The notes: generated by a model from the sequence alone, not told the origin. Shown: positions 1 through 6,138, numbered from the stretch's first letter. The stretch is 6,138 nt of DNA from Verrucomicrobiota bacterium (GCA_026398285.1 JAPLTI010000036.1:1-6138); one strand, 5' to 3'. Numbers and translations are program-made.

Positions 1-1452
1 GAAGAAGTCGATGCCACCACGTGGCTCCCGCACTGGGGTCGCAACCGTATTCGCGGAACGGTGGAGTCTCGCCCGGATTGGTGCATCTCGCGCCAACGCA
101 CATGGGGCGTGCCACTGCCGATTTTCTACGATGCCAAAGGCCAACCGATCCTTGACCCCGCCGTGATTTGCAAAGTGGCGGATATTTTTTCCGAAAAAGG
201 CACCAACTCCTGGTTCGAAATGGATGACGCTGCATGGTGCGCCCTTGTCGGTCTGCCTGCAGGCACGACCCGCCGCAATGACACTCTTGATGTGTGGATG
301 GATTCCGGCCTTAGCCACGAAACCGTCATGCGCCAGCGCCCTGAACTCGGCTTCCCTGCCGATCTCTACCTCGAAGCTACCGATCAACATCGCGGATGGT
401 TCCAGAGTTCGCTCATGACTTCTGTCGCCCTGAATGACTGCGCTCCTTACCGCGCCGTTCTCACTCATGGATTCGTGATGGATGTCGACACCCGCAAGAA
501 AATCTCAAAGTCCGCCGCCGGTGGATATCAGAAACCCACGGACGCCGACCATTATGTCAACAAATACGGAGCCGACCTCCTGCGCCTGTGGGTCAGCAGT
601 GTGAACTTCACCGACGATGTTCCTTTCTCCGAGGAAATCTTCACGCGACTCTCGGATTCCTACCGACGCGTTCGCAACACCCTGCGCATCCTTCTGGCGA
701 ATCTCCACGACTACGACGCTGCAAATTCCCCCGCGCCGGAATCCCTCACCTTCGTCGATCGGTGGATCCTCGCTCGCCTCCAAGAGGTCGTGTCCACATG
801 CCTCGATGCCTACGAAAAACTCGAGTTCCACCGCGTCTATCACACCATTAACCAATTTTGTGCCGTCGATTTGAGCAGCCTCTATGTGGATATCACAAAG
901 GACCGGCTCTACTGCGATACTGTGACTTCCTCACGCCGCCGCGCGACGCAGTTTGCCATGCACAGCGTGCTGGATGCGCTCACCCGCCTGCTTGCGCCGA
1001 TCATCGCCTTCACCGCCGAGGAAGCCTGGGGTTACTTCAAGCCCGGCACATCCGTCCACCTGCAGGATTTCCCAAAACCCGATGCCCGTTGGACCAATCC
1101 CGACGCCGTTGGAACGATGGATCAGCTCCTTCAAATCCGCAGCCGCATTTCCCAAGCCGTGGAAAAACCTCAAAAGGCCGGCGAGATCGGCAGCGCGCTC
1201 GAGGCGCGGGTGAAACTATCCGTCACCGCCTCCGAGGCTGCTCTCCTCGAACCGCTCAAGGTTGAATTGGAGGAGGTTTTTATCCTGAGCGATCTCGAGG
1301 TTATCTCTACAGACACTGCCTCTGTTGAGATTTCTAAAACTCCTCACGCCCGCTGCGAGCGTTGCTGGCGTCACCGTCCGGAAGTCGGTGCCAGCGCAAA
1401 CCACCCAACTCTCTGCGCCCGCTGTGAGGAGGCGCTTGCTGTTCTCGGATGA
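1..1452 (+). CDS. ileS: Isoleucyl-tRNA synthetase, C-terminal half (partial at 5' end)
   Basis: Class I aminoacyl-tRNA synthetase that charges tRNA-Ile in the cytoplasm. The reading frame is open from base 1, so the start lies outside; 483 codons are present, about half of the usual ~930 residues. Visible in order: the DWCISRQRTWG block (76-108), DVWMDSG (289-309), DQHRGWFQSSL (382-414), the signature loop KISKS (499-513, KMSKS in most relatives), the helical anticodon-binding domain, and a C-terminal zinc finger with two CxxC pairs (Cys codons at 1354, 1363, 1414 and 1423). The four Cys and the FQSSL block make it IleRS rather than ValRS or LeuRS. The HIGH motif and most of the editing domain are off the window. 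The stop codon overlaps the lspA start as ATGA, which implies co-transcription and translational coupling. The family call is firm. Confidence 0.97.
   Translation, partial: EEVDATTWLPHWGRNRIRGTVESRPDWCISRQRTWGVPLPIFYDAKGQPILDPAVICKVADIFSEKGTNSWFEMDDAAWCALVGLPAGTTRRNDTLDVWMDSGLSHETVMRQRPELGFPADLYLEATDQHRGWFQSSLMTSVALNDCAPYRAVLTHGFVMDVDTRKKISKSAAGGYQKPTDADHYVNKYGADLLRLWVSSVNFTDDVPFSEEIFTRLSDSYRRVRNTLRILLANLHDYDAANSPAPESLTFVDRWILARLQEVVSTCLDAYEKLEFHRVYHTINQFCAVDLSSLYVDITKDRLYCDTVTSSRRRATQFAMHSVLDALTRLLAPIIAFTAEEAWGYFKPGTSVHLQDFPKPDARWTNPDAVGTMDQLLQIRSRISQAVEKPQKAGEIGSALEARVKLSVTASEAALLEPLKVELEEVFILSDLEVISTDTASVEISKTPHARCERCWRHRPEVGASANHPTLCARCEEALAVLG
1426..1432 (+). promoter_or_regulatory. Possible ribosome binding site for lspA
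   Basis: The sequence GAGGAGG lies inside the last codons of ileS and ends 16 bases before the lspA ATG. That is farther than the usual 5-9 bases. It may help re-initiation by ribosomes finishing ileS, but it also simply encodes Glu-Glu-Ala after the last zinc-finger Cys, so it may be coincidental. Confidence 0.3.
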
Positions 1453-1913
1453 AACTTCTCTTGCTAGTCAGCCTGCCGCTCTACCTGCTTGACCAGGCCA
1501 CGAAATGGCTCGTTTTGCGCTTCATTTCGACGGACGAGTTCGTGCCGGTCATCCCGGGCGTCTTCTACCTCGTCCAAGTCCACAACACAGGCGCCGCCTT
1601 CGGCATGCTGAAAAACAACAACCTGTTTTTCATGATCCTCGCCTCTGTGGCCCTTGTGCTCGTAGCCATCTTCGCGCGGAGGGGCGCCTTCGCCGACGCC
1701 CCATCTCGCTTCGGCGCCGCCCTGCTCGTCTCCGGCGTGCTAGGCAACCTCACCGACCGCATACTCCACGGCTATGTCATCGATTTTCTGGATGTCATTC
1801 TCCCGTGGTATGGCCACTGGCCGGCCTTCAATGTCGCCGACTCTGCCATCTGCGGAGCTGCCGCCCTCTTTTTGATCTCCGGCTTCTTCAGTAGCGACAA
1901 AAAAGCCTCATAA
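1449..1913 (+). CDS. lspA: Lipoprotein signal peptidase (signal peptidase II)
   Basis: Inner-membrane aspartyl protease that removes the signal peptide from diacylglyceryl-modified prolipoproteins. The protein is 154 residues, typical of the family, with four hydrophobic segments at about 1-22, 58-76, 86-100 and 132-147. Family motifs are all present: DQATK near residue 15, the HNTGAAFG block (45-52), GNLTDR (99-104), and the catalytic dyad Asp112 (in VIDF) and Asp131 (in FNVADSAI). The 19-residue gap between the two Asp matches the dyad spacing I recall for characterised LspA. The start at 1449 shares ATGA with the ileS stop and puts DQATK at the expected distance from the N-terminus, so I favour it. 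The ileS-lspA pairing is common in bacteria. The gene looks intact. Confidence 0.97.
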   Translation: MKLLLLVSLPLYLLDQATKWLVLRFISTDEFVPVIPGVFYLVQVHNTGAAFGMLKNNNLFFMILASVALVLVAIFARRGAFADAPSRFGAALLVSGVLGNLTDRILHGYVIDFLDVILPWYGHWPAFNVADSAICGAAALFLISGFFSSDKKAS

Positions 1914-1969
1914 ACAAGTTGCTCTGAACATGTGTTTCCAGCGGTAACTGGGGGAGTGGGCAATTCAAG

Positions 1970-2000
1970 ACCCAAATGCGCCTGGGTAGATGCTTTTTTT
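1970..2000 (+). terminator. Weak candidate terminator after lspA
   Basis: A short hairpin, ACCCA (1970-1974) pairing with TGGGT (1983-1987) around an 8-base loop, is followed six bases later by seven T (1994-2000). It lies 57 bases past the lspA stop in the only sizeable spacer of the window, a sensible place for the ileS-lspA unit to end. The stem is only 5 bp and the T-tract is not immediately adjacent, so this is a tentative call. Confidence 0.3.
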
Positions 2001-2106
2001 CCCTGAATGATTTTCCTCTCGCGATCTGATGCAGTGTCTGATTTTTCCTCTGCTTCTTTGTCTATTAAATTGCATCCATGGGATATCCGGCGTAATGACT
2101 GAGTAT

Positions 2107-2343
2107 ATGAACTCACCATTGTTTGCCCTGTCCATGCCGGGTTGGCCTGAAATTGTTTTTATTCTCGTCATCGTGCTGTTGCTTTTCGGGGCTAAAAAAC
2201 TTCCGGAGCTGGCCCGGGGAATTGGTCAGAGCCTGGGTGAGTTCAAGCGCGCTCGTGACGACTTTGAGCGTGAAATTCATAAATCCACTGCCGAACTGGA
2301 GATCAAAGAGCCAGCGGAGAAGCAGCCTCACAAGCCGGCTTGA
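2107..2343 (+). CDS. tatA: Twin-arginine translocase subunit TatA
   Basis: Small membrane protein that oligomerises to form the pore of the Tat system, which exports folded proteins. From this start it is 78 residues: a short N-terminus with PGWPEI, one hydrophobic helix (VFILVIVLLLFG), the FG hinge, the hallmark amphipathic helix beginning KKLPELARGIGQSLGEFKRA, then a charged, Lys/Glu-rich cytoplasmic tail. Length and order match TatA/TatE; TatB would normally be longer. Start choice is open. An in-frame ATG at 2095 adds four residues, and ATG 2134 begins at MPGWPE. An ATG at 2029 would add a second hydrophobic stretch, unlike TatA, and I reject it. No strong ribosome binding site marks any of them. 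No tatB or tatC is in the window. The EEP gene follows after 19 bases, probably in one transcript. Confidence 0.93.
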   Translation: MNSPLFALSMPGWPEIVFILVIVLLLFGAKKLPELARGIGQSLGEFKRARDDFEREIHKSTAELEIKEPAEKQPHKPA

Positions 2344-2362
2344 GCCGCCACGGCGCATCCAC

Positions 2363-3256
2363 ATGTCGCCGCGCGGGATTTTTTGCTGGGTTTTACTTTT
2401 TTTCTTTCAGCCTCTCGCCGCCAAGGCAGTTGTAGTTGCCTACTACAATCTTGAGAATTACCTGCTCATGCCACGTGTCATCGACGGTCGGCGTGTCGAG
2501 AATGCGCCGAAGCCGGAGTCTGAGATTTCTGCTTTGCTTGCGATGCTCAAGCGCATTCGGCCGGATATTCTGGGTATCGTGGAGATTGGCGACCAGACGA
2601 TGCTTGCAGACTTGCAGGAGCGGCTTTCGGCTGCAGGCATGGTTTTTCCACACGCAGAGTGGGTCGCTTCGTCCGAAGGGGCTCGCCATATTGCTCTCTT
2701 GAGTCGGTTTCCAATCGTGGCCCGCAACTCCAAGCCGGATGTGCCCTTTGAACTCGACGGTCGCCACCAAAGAATGGCGCGGGGAATTCTCGATGCCACA
2801 GTCGAGATCTCGCCGGAATATCAACTTCGCCTTGTCGGGGTTCATTTGAAGTCCCGCCGCCCTGTTCCAGCCTTTGATGAAAAAAAATTCCGCGCCCGCG
2901 AGGCGTTGATCGTCCGTGCACATTTGGACTCGATTCTGAAGGCGGATTCTTCGGTGAACCTTCTTCTCTTTGGAGACCTGAACGACACGAAGAACGAATC
3001 ACCAGTCAAAGATATTCGGGGAATTCCCGGGACGCGCTCTGTCATGCGGGATCTTCCCTTGCGCGATGCGCAGGGGTTTGTTTGGACTCATTTTTGGTCG
3101 GATGCGGATGTTTATTCTCGGATCGATTACCTCCTCGCCAGTGAGGGACTCTGGCCCGAAGTGAAGCTCTCCCGCAGCGGAATTGGTGGCGGTCGCGAGT
3201 GGAGTCGGGCCAGTGACCACCGTCCCCTTTACACGACGATTACTGCTTCCGAATGA
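2363..3256 (+). CDS. Secreted endonuclease/exonuclease/phosphatase family protein
   Basis: Metal-dependent phosphoesterase of the EEP (DNase I-like) superfamily, 297 residues. An N-terminal hydrophobic stretch (residues 5-22, ending in AAKA) looks like a Sec signal peptide. There is no twin-arginine motif after this start. The catalytic motifs are complete: YYNLEN (27-32), the metal-binding Glu74 in GIVEIGD, LLSRFPI (112-118), HLKS (161-164), GDLND (204-208), RIDYLLAS (253-260) and the terminal SDH (284-286). The substrate cannot be told from sequence: nucleic acid, a phospholipid head group or another phosphodiester is possible. The start at 2363 places the signal peptide at the N-terminus; the frame is open farther upstream, but that would read through tatA in another frame. 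The stop overlaps the next gene as ATGA. The enzyme appears intact. Confidence 0.9.
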   Translation: MSPRGIFCWVLLFFFQPLAAKAVVVAYYNLENYLLMPRVIDGRRVENAPKPESEISALLAMLKRIRPDILGIVEIGDQTMLADLQERLSAAGMVFPHAEWVASSEGARHIALLSRFPIVARNSKPDVPFELDGRHQRMARGILDATVEISPEYQLRLVGVHLKSRRPVPAFDEKKFRAREALIVRAHLDSILKADSSVNLLLFGDLNDTKNESPVKDIRGIPGTRSVMRDLPLRDAQGFVWTHFWSDADVYSRIDYLLASEGLWPEVKLSRSGIGGGREWSRASDHRPLYTTITASE

Positions 3257-4014
3257 AAATACTGCTTCTTCTTTTGCTCGCTGTCTCCTCTGTTTTGGCC
3301 AGTGTCGATGAGGACTGGGCCGTGATTGTTTCGATGGATGCCGGGCCTGGGCGCAAGCCAACGAGCATGGAGGAGGCGCGTGACTTGGCGAAGGCTCATT
3401 TTGCCCGTCACACTGCGCTGATCGAGAGGTTCCTCAAAGAAAATCCAAACGATCCGCGTGCATTTGATGCTCGCTTGCGACTCGCTGCCATTCAGGCCGC
3501 CGTTGGAAAAATGGAGGACAGGCAGAGTCTTCTGGATGAAGCAATGCGAAGTCTGCAGGCATTGGAGAGGGATAAATCAGTGACCTTATCGCAACGGGCC
3601 GAGGCGGGATTTCGCCGTGTGTCGCTTCTCATGCAGAGCCTGAAGGGACAGGAATCCGATCGCCGCCGGGATCTTGTGGCGGCGGCGCGAAACTACTCGA
3701 TTCGTTATCCTGGAGACCGCCGAGCGCCGCGCCTTCTGGTCGAGGTGGCTACAATTTGTGATAACGATCCCCCGCTCAAACGCCAACTTTTAGACGAGGC
3801 CCTCCAAGCCTCCAAAGAGGAGGCGTTGAATCGCCGCATCGAGGATGATCTTCGCAGACTGAGCCTGCTTGATAAGCCGCTCGCTCTCAAATTTCCGACT
3901 GTTCAGGGCGGAGTCTTCGACATCGCCAAACAGCGTGGGCGGGTTGTTGTGTTGGTCTTTTGGTCCGCTGAAGCCGCACCGAGTCTTCTATGGATGGGTC
4001 GAGTCCGCTCGTGA
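3253..4014 (+). CDS. Secreted helical-repeat protein with cysteine-less thioredoxin-like domain, 3' end disrupted
   Basis: The frame encodes 253 residues. Residues 1-17 form a Sec signal peptide (MKILLLLLLAVSSVLA). Residues ~35-207 are Ala/Leu/Arg-rich amphipathic helices resembling tetratricopeptide-type repeats, including NPNDPRAFDARLRLA (64-78) and YPGDRRAPRLLVEVA (152-166). Residues ~210-245 match the start of a TlpA/thioredoxin-like domain: LKFPTVQGG, then RGRVVVLVFWSAEAAPSL. The CxxC of redox-active relatives aligns with Ala241-Ala-Pro-Ser244, so both cysteines are absent. True homology stops near base 3985; the last residues before the TGA at 4012 are out of frame. The end of the domain reads on in another frame to 4145. 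The gene overlaps the EEP gene by ATGA, so the two are probably co-translated. Role unknown; a non-catalytic envelope protein is the plainest reading. Confidence 0.75.
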   Translation: MKILLLLLLAVSSVLASVDEDWAVIVSMDAGPGRKPTSMEEARDLAKAHFARHTALIERFLKENPNDPRAFDARLRLAAIQAAVGKMEDRQSLLDEAMRSLQALERDKSVTLSQRAEAGFRRVSLLMQSLKGQESDRRRDLVAAARNYSIRYPGDRRAPRLLVEVATICDNDPPLKRQLLDEALQASKEEALNRRIEDDLRRLSLLDKPLALKFPTVQGGVFDIAKQRGRVVVLVFWSAEAAPSLLWMGRVRS

Positions 4015-4145
4015 GGGAGCTTGGAATCAATGCGCTGCCGACGGTTTTTCTTTTCGATCAGAAGGGAGTTCTTCGTGCAGTGAATGCACGGAACTCCTAT
4101 GAACCATGGATCAGAAAACTCATCGCTCAACCCAACGCGCCCTGA
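3984..4145 (+). pseudogene. Detached C-terminal piece of the thioredoxin-like domain
   Basis: In the third forward frame, bases from about 3984 read SSMDGSSPLVRELGINALPT and then VFLFDQKGVLRAV, ending at TGA 4143-4145. This is the classic end of a thioredoxin fold: LGI followed by the cis-Pro loop (ALPT) and the FLFD strand with a Gly turn. It belongs to the gene starting at 3253 but is in a different frame. Relatives have about 65-70 residues between the active-site region and the cis-Pro strand, whereas here there are about 20, so about 45 residues are missing as well. The lost length should be one more than a multiple of three. The piece has no credible start of its own and is probably not translated as the sequence stands. 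Confidence 0.75.
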
Positions 4146-4184
4146 TTTCTCCGACTTCACCTATCAAAAGCTAAAATCCCTCTT

Positions 4185-5141
4185 ATGCCTGATTTCAAAT
4201 ACGGATCCACCCTTTGCGAGGTTTACGCCAATTCCGCCCTCCGCTATGACGGGCTTCCCGGTTTCTGCAAAAAAGACAAGTCGGGTGCTTTTGTGCCGAT
4301 CAGCTTCCGTGAAACCTACGAACGCGGCTTGGATCTGGCGACATCGCTGATTGCCCTGGGAGTGCAGCCCCGCGAACATGTGGGCCTGCTCGCCGACAAC
4401 CGCCTGGAGTGGATTCTTTCGGACTACGCCATTCTTCTGGCCGGAGCCGCCGATGTGCCCCGGGGCACCGACATCACCGATGCGGAGTTGATTTATATTC
4501 TCACGCATTCCGACGCCCGATTCGTTTTTGTGGAGAACAAGGCCATGCTGGCCCGCGTCCAACATTGCCGCCCGCAATTGCCCCACTTGCAGGGAATCAT
4601 TGTGATGGCGTCCGAAGAGATTCCGGCGGCGGAGGGAGTTTATGGATTGGAGCAGTTGACTGCCGAGGGCGCGCGCAAACGCCAGGCGGGGGATCGCTCC
4701 GCGCAAGAACGCGCGCGCGCCGTGCTGCCGGAGGATCTTTGCACCATCATCTACACCTCGGGAACCACCGGCACTCCGAAGGGGGTGCAACTCACCCACG
4801 CCAACATGTGCTCCCAGATCGAAAACCTCCCGCTCGCCCTGCGTCCGGGCGACCGCGCGCTCTCGATCCTGCCTGTCTGGCACAGTTACGAACGCGCATT
4901 TGAAATGCTCTCGATATCGCGCGGCGTTGGCACCTACTACACCTCGCTGCGCGGACTGGCAGAGGATCTGAAAGTGGTCCGCCCTGGCCTACGCGGCCAC
5001 CCGCAATATCAAACGCGCGGAGCGTTTTTTCAAAGGCCAGCAATTGGACGAACACGGTCGTGCACCTCTTCAAAGCTTCAATCTGGCTTGCAAACACGCG
5101 CTGCTCTGGTTGGCATCCATCGTCCCGGCCAGGCTCCTTGA
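4185..5141 (+). CDS. Long-chain fatty acid adenylating ligase, N-terminal part (frame-disrupted)
   Basis: N-terminal part of an AMP-forming ligase of the long-chain acyl-CoA synthetase type (FAA1/ACSL-like). The family joins a fatty acid to ATP to give acyl-AMP and then to CoA; an acyl-ACP synthetase is also possible. Genuine sequence covers residues 1-267: the substrate-domain start, the ATP-binding P-loop YTSGTTGTPKG (190-200) with LTHANM, the LSILPVWHSYERAFE block (226-240), and LAEDLKVVRP (258-267). After that, relatives continue with a block containing PR and about 33 residues in all, which is absent from every frame. The remaining codons to the TAG at 5139 are out of frame and meaningless. 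No clear ribosome binding site precedes ATG 4185, but the N-terminus fits the family. The gene starts 39 bases after the thioredoxin-like remnant. Confidence 0.85.
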   Translation: MPDFKYGSTLCEVYANSALRYDGLPGFCKKDKSGAFVPISFRETYERGLDLATSLIALGVQPREHVGLLADNRLEWILSDYAILLAGAADVPRGTDITDAELIYILTHSDARFVFVENKAMLARVQHCRPQLPHLQGIIVMASEEIPAAEGVYGLEQLTAEGARKRQAGDRSAQERARAVLPEDLCTIIYTSGTTGTPKGVQLTHANMCSQIENLPLALRPGDRALSILPVWHSYERAFEMLSISRGVGTYYTSLRGLAEDLKVVRPGLRGHPQYQTRGAFFQRPAIGRTRSCTSSKLQSGLQTRAALVGIHRPGQAP

Positions 5142-6009
5142 TGGTATTGTTCTGAAAAAGCTCCGCGCCATCGTCGGTGGGGAGTTCCGGGGGACCATTT
5201 CCGGAGGCGGCGCCCTACAGCCGCATGTGGATGAGTTTTTCAACTTCATAGGCATTCCGGTCCTTGAAGGCTATGGAATGACGGAAACCTCGCCCGTGCT
5301 GGCTGTGCGGACTTGGAGCAATCTCGTCATCGGGACGGTTGGCGAACCCTATCCGCATACCGAGGCGCGCATCGTCGATCTTCTGAGCGGCGACATCCTG
5401 TATCCCGACTCTAGACGCCCAGGAGGCGGGCGCGGCATGCGCGGGGAGATTCATGTGAAGGGTCCGCAGGTCATGCGTGGCTACTACAAGGACCCAGAGG
5501 GGACGACCCGCGTGTTGCGCGATGGATGGATGAACACCGGCGATATCGGAATGGTGACCTACAATGGTTGTCTGAAAATTCTCGGCAGGTCGAAGGATAC
5601 GATTGTTCTACTCAATGGAGAAAACATCGAGCCCGTGCCGATCGAGGCGCGACTGGTCGAGTCCTCATTCATCGATCAGTGCATGGTCGTTGGTCAGGAT
5701 CAAAAGGCGCTTGCGGCCTTGATTGTGCCTTCTTTCGAGCACTTCCGTCAGGCTGGATTCACCGAATCCACCGCCGCTGAGCTTGCCGCCAATCCGAAGG
5801 TTGGCCATCTGCTTGACGAGGAAATTCGAAACCTCATCAACCACTCCAAGGGCTTCAAATCCTTTGAGCGCATCATTGCCTGGCGATTGGTTCCGAAGCC
5901 CTTCGAGGTCGGGGATGAAATGACCAACACTTTCAAGCTTAAGCGGCATGTCATCACGGACCGCTACGCCCACCTGATTGTGGAGATTTTTCCGAAGCAG
6001 GCGGAGTAG
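4972..6009 (+). pseudogene. Long-chain fatty acid adenylating ligase, C-terminal part (frame-disrupted)
   Basis: First forward frame, open after a TGA at 4969 and recognisable from about 4981 (ALAYAATRNIKRAERFFKG). It contains the rest of the adenylating core: ISGGGALQPHVDEFF, YGMTETSP (from 5272), the ribose-binding Asp in TGDIG (codon 5542), the hinge GRSKD (5584-5598), NGENIEPVPIE, and a terminal KLKR segment with the probable catalytic Lys (codons 5935 or 5941). The stop is TAG at 6007. A TTG at 5044 is the first conventional alternative start but falls inside the domain, so it is unlikely to be a real start. With the N-terminal part and ~33 missing residues this would make a ~640-residue enzyme, a normal length for the group. 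Except at the junction, no motif is damaged, so the break is recent or artificial. Confidence 0.85.
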
Positions 6010-6022
6010 GTGGCGAACCCGC

Positions 6023-6138
6023 TTAAAGTGCGTTGCCGGTTTTAACCTCGATCACATCGTGGGGCGTGCTCTCGCGCAGGCCGGATGTCGTAATGCGGGT
6101 GTAGCGGGCGTTGGCACGGAGTTGCGTCAGGTTTGCAG
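6023..6138 (-). CDS. C-terminal fragment of an unidentified minus-strand protein
   Basis: Read on the minus strand from the window edge to TAA (6025-6023), one frame is open for 37 codons and ends ANARYTRITTSGLREST, then PHDVIEVKTGNAL. The composition looks like real protein, with alternating Thr/Arg/Ile and a hydrophobic-charged pattern suggestive of beta strands. The other two minus-strand frames contain stops in the same stretch or read as Pro/His/Cys-rich noise. I do not recognise the family and the start is outside. Its stop lies 13 bases from the ligase stop, so the two genes converge. Confidence 0.5.
   Translation of the reverse strand, partial: ANLTQLRANARYTRITTSGLRESTPHDVIEVKTGNAL

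Noticed and set aside
2039..2070. Sigma70-type promoter for tatA with TATTAA at 2063-2068
   Set aside because: The -10-like box is reasonable, but nothing at the right distance resembles TTGACA, so it is not distinguishable from AT-rich background.
2029..2106. Longer tatA start at 2029 giving an extra hydrophobic N-terminus
   Set aside because: It would add a second membrane-like stretch before the TatA helix, which the family does not have; starts at 2095 or 2107 give the normal architecture.
2123..2362. Extended start for the EEP gene inside tatA
   Set aside because: The extension reads tatA in another frame as Ser/Arg-rich noise and would bury the signal peptide in mid-protein.
2393..3002. 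Overlapping minus-strand open frames opposite the EEP gene
   Set aside because: They are antisense shadows of a gene with a full set of EEP catalytic motifs; several compete in different frames and none has protein-like composition.
4172..4177. TAAAAT as a -10 box for the ligase
   Set aside because: It is only seven bases before the ATG and has no -35 partner.
4164..4883. Long minus-strand open frame of 239 codons opposite the ligase
   Set aside because: It mirrors the coding strand of a gene with clear adenylating-enzyme motifs, and its translation is Gly/Arg/His-rich with no recognisable domain.
5020..5035. Programmed frameshift at the T6 run (5025-5030) in the ligase
   Set aside because: The first-frame reading is already protein-like before the run, and slippage there cannot supply the ~33 missing residues.
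6012..6043. Bidirectional terminator between the converging genes
   Set aside because: The best stem (GGC-AAC with GTT-GCC) has a bulge and only six pairs, the T-run is four bases, and it overlaps the end of the minus-strand reading frame.

Overview
The window carries a compact run of plus-strand housekeeping and envelope genes from a bacterium of moderately high GC content. In order it holds the 3' half of ileS, complete lspA, complete tatA, a secreted endonuclease/exonuclease/phosphatase (EEP) family protein, a secreted helical-repeat protein with a degenerate thioredoxin-like tail, and a long-chain fatty acid adenylating ligase. The last ~115 bases are best read as the C-terminal end of a minus-strand gene converging on the ligase. 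The organism is Gram-negative in type: it has lipoprotein signal peptidase, Tat translocase and Sec signal peptides. The gene style vaguely suggests a Verrucomicrobiota/PVC-type genome, but this is inference from general resemblance and no marker in the window settles it.

Layout: ileS (1-1452) and lspA (1449-1913) overlap by ATGA. A 193-base spacer (1914-2106) holds a weak hairpin plus T-tract and begins a new unit. tatA (2107-2343) is followed after 19 bases by the EEP protein (2363-3256), which overlaps the helical-repeat gene (3253 onward) by another ATGA. The ligase starts at 4185. No gene-free stretch exceeds 300 bases. I saw no tRNA, rRNA, CRISPR array, insertion sequence or attachment site.

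How the genes work together: ileS and lspA are a common pairing of tRNA charging and lipoprotein maturation. tatA supplies the pore subunit for export of folded proteins. The EEP and helical-repeat proteins both have Sec-type signal peptides and probably act outside the cytoplasm. The ligase would activate fatty acids with ATP.

The main anomaly is that the last two plus-strand genes are both broken in the same way. Each changes reading frame in the middle of a conserved domain, and each also lacks a block of expected residues at that point (roughly 45 in the thioredoxin-like tail, roughly 33 in the ligase core). Sequence on either side still reads as well-preserved protein. These are internal deletions whose sizes are not multiples of three, not simple one-base frameshifts. 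They are either very recent gene-inactivating deletions or assembly collapses. I did not find a convincing new biological system here.
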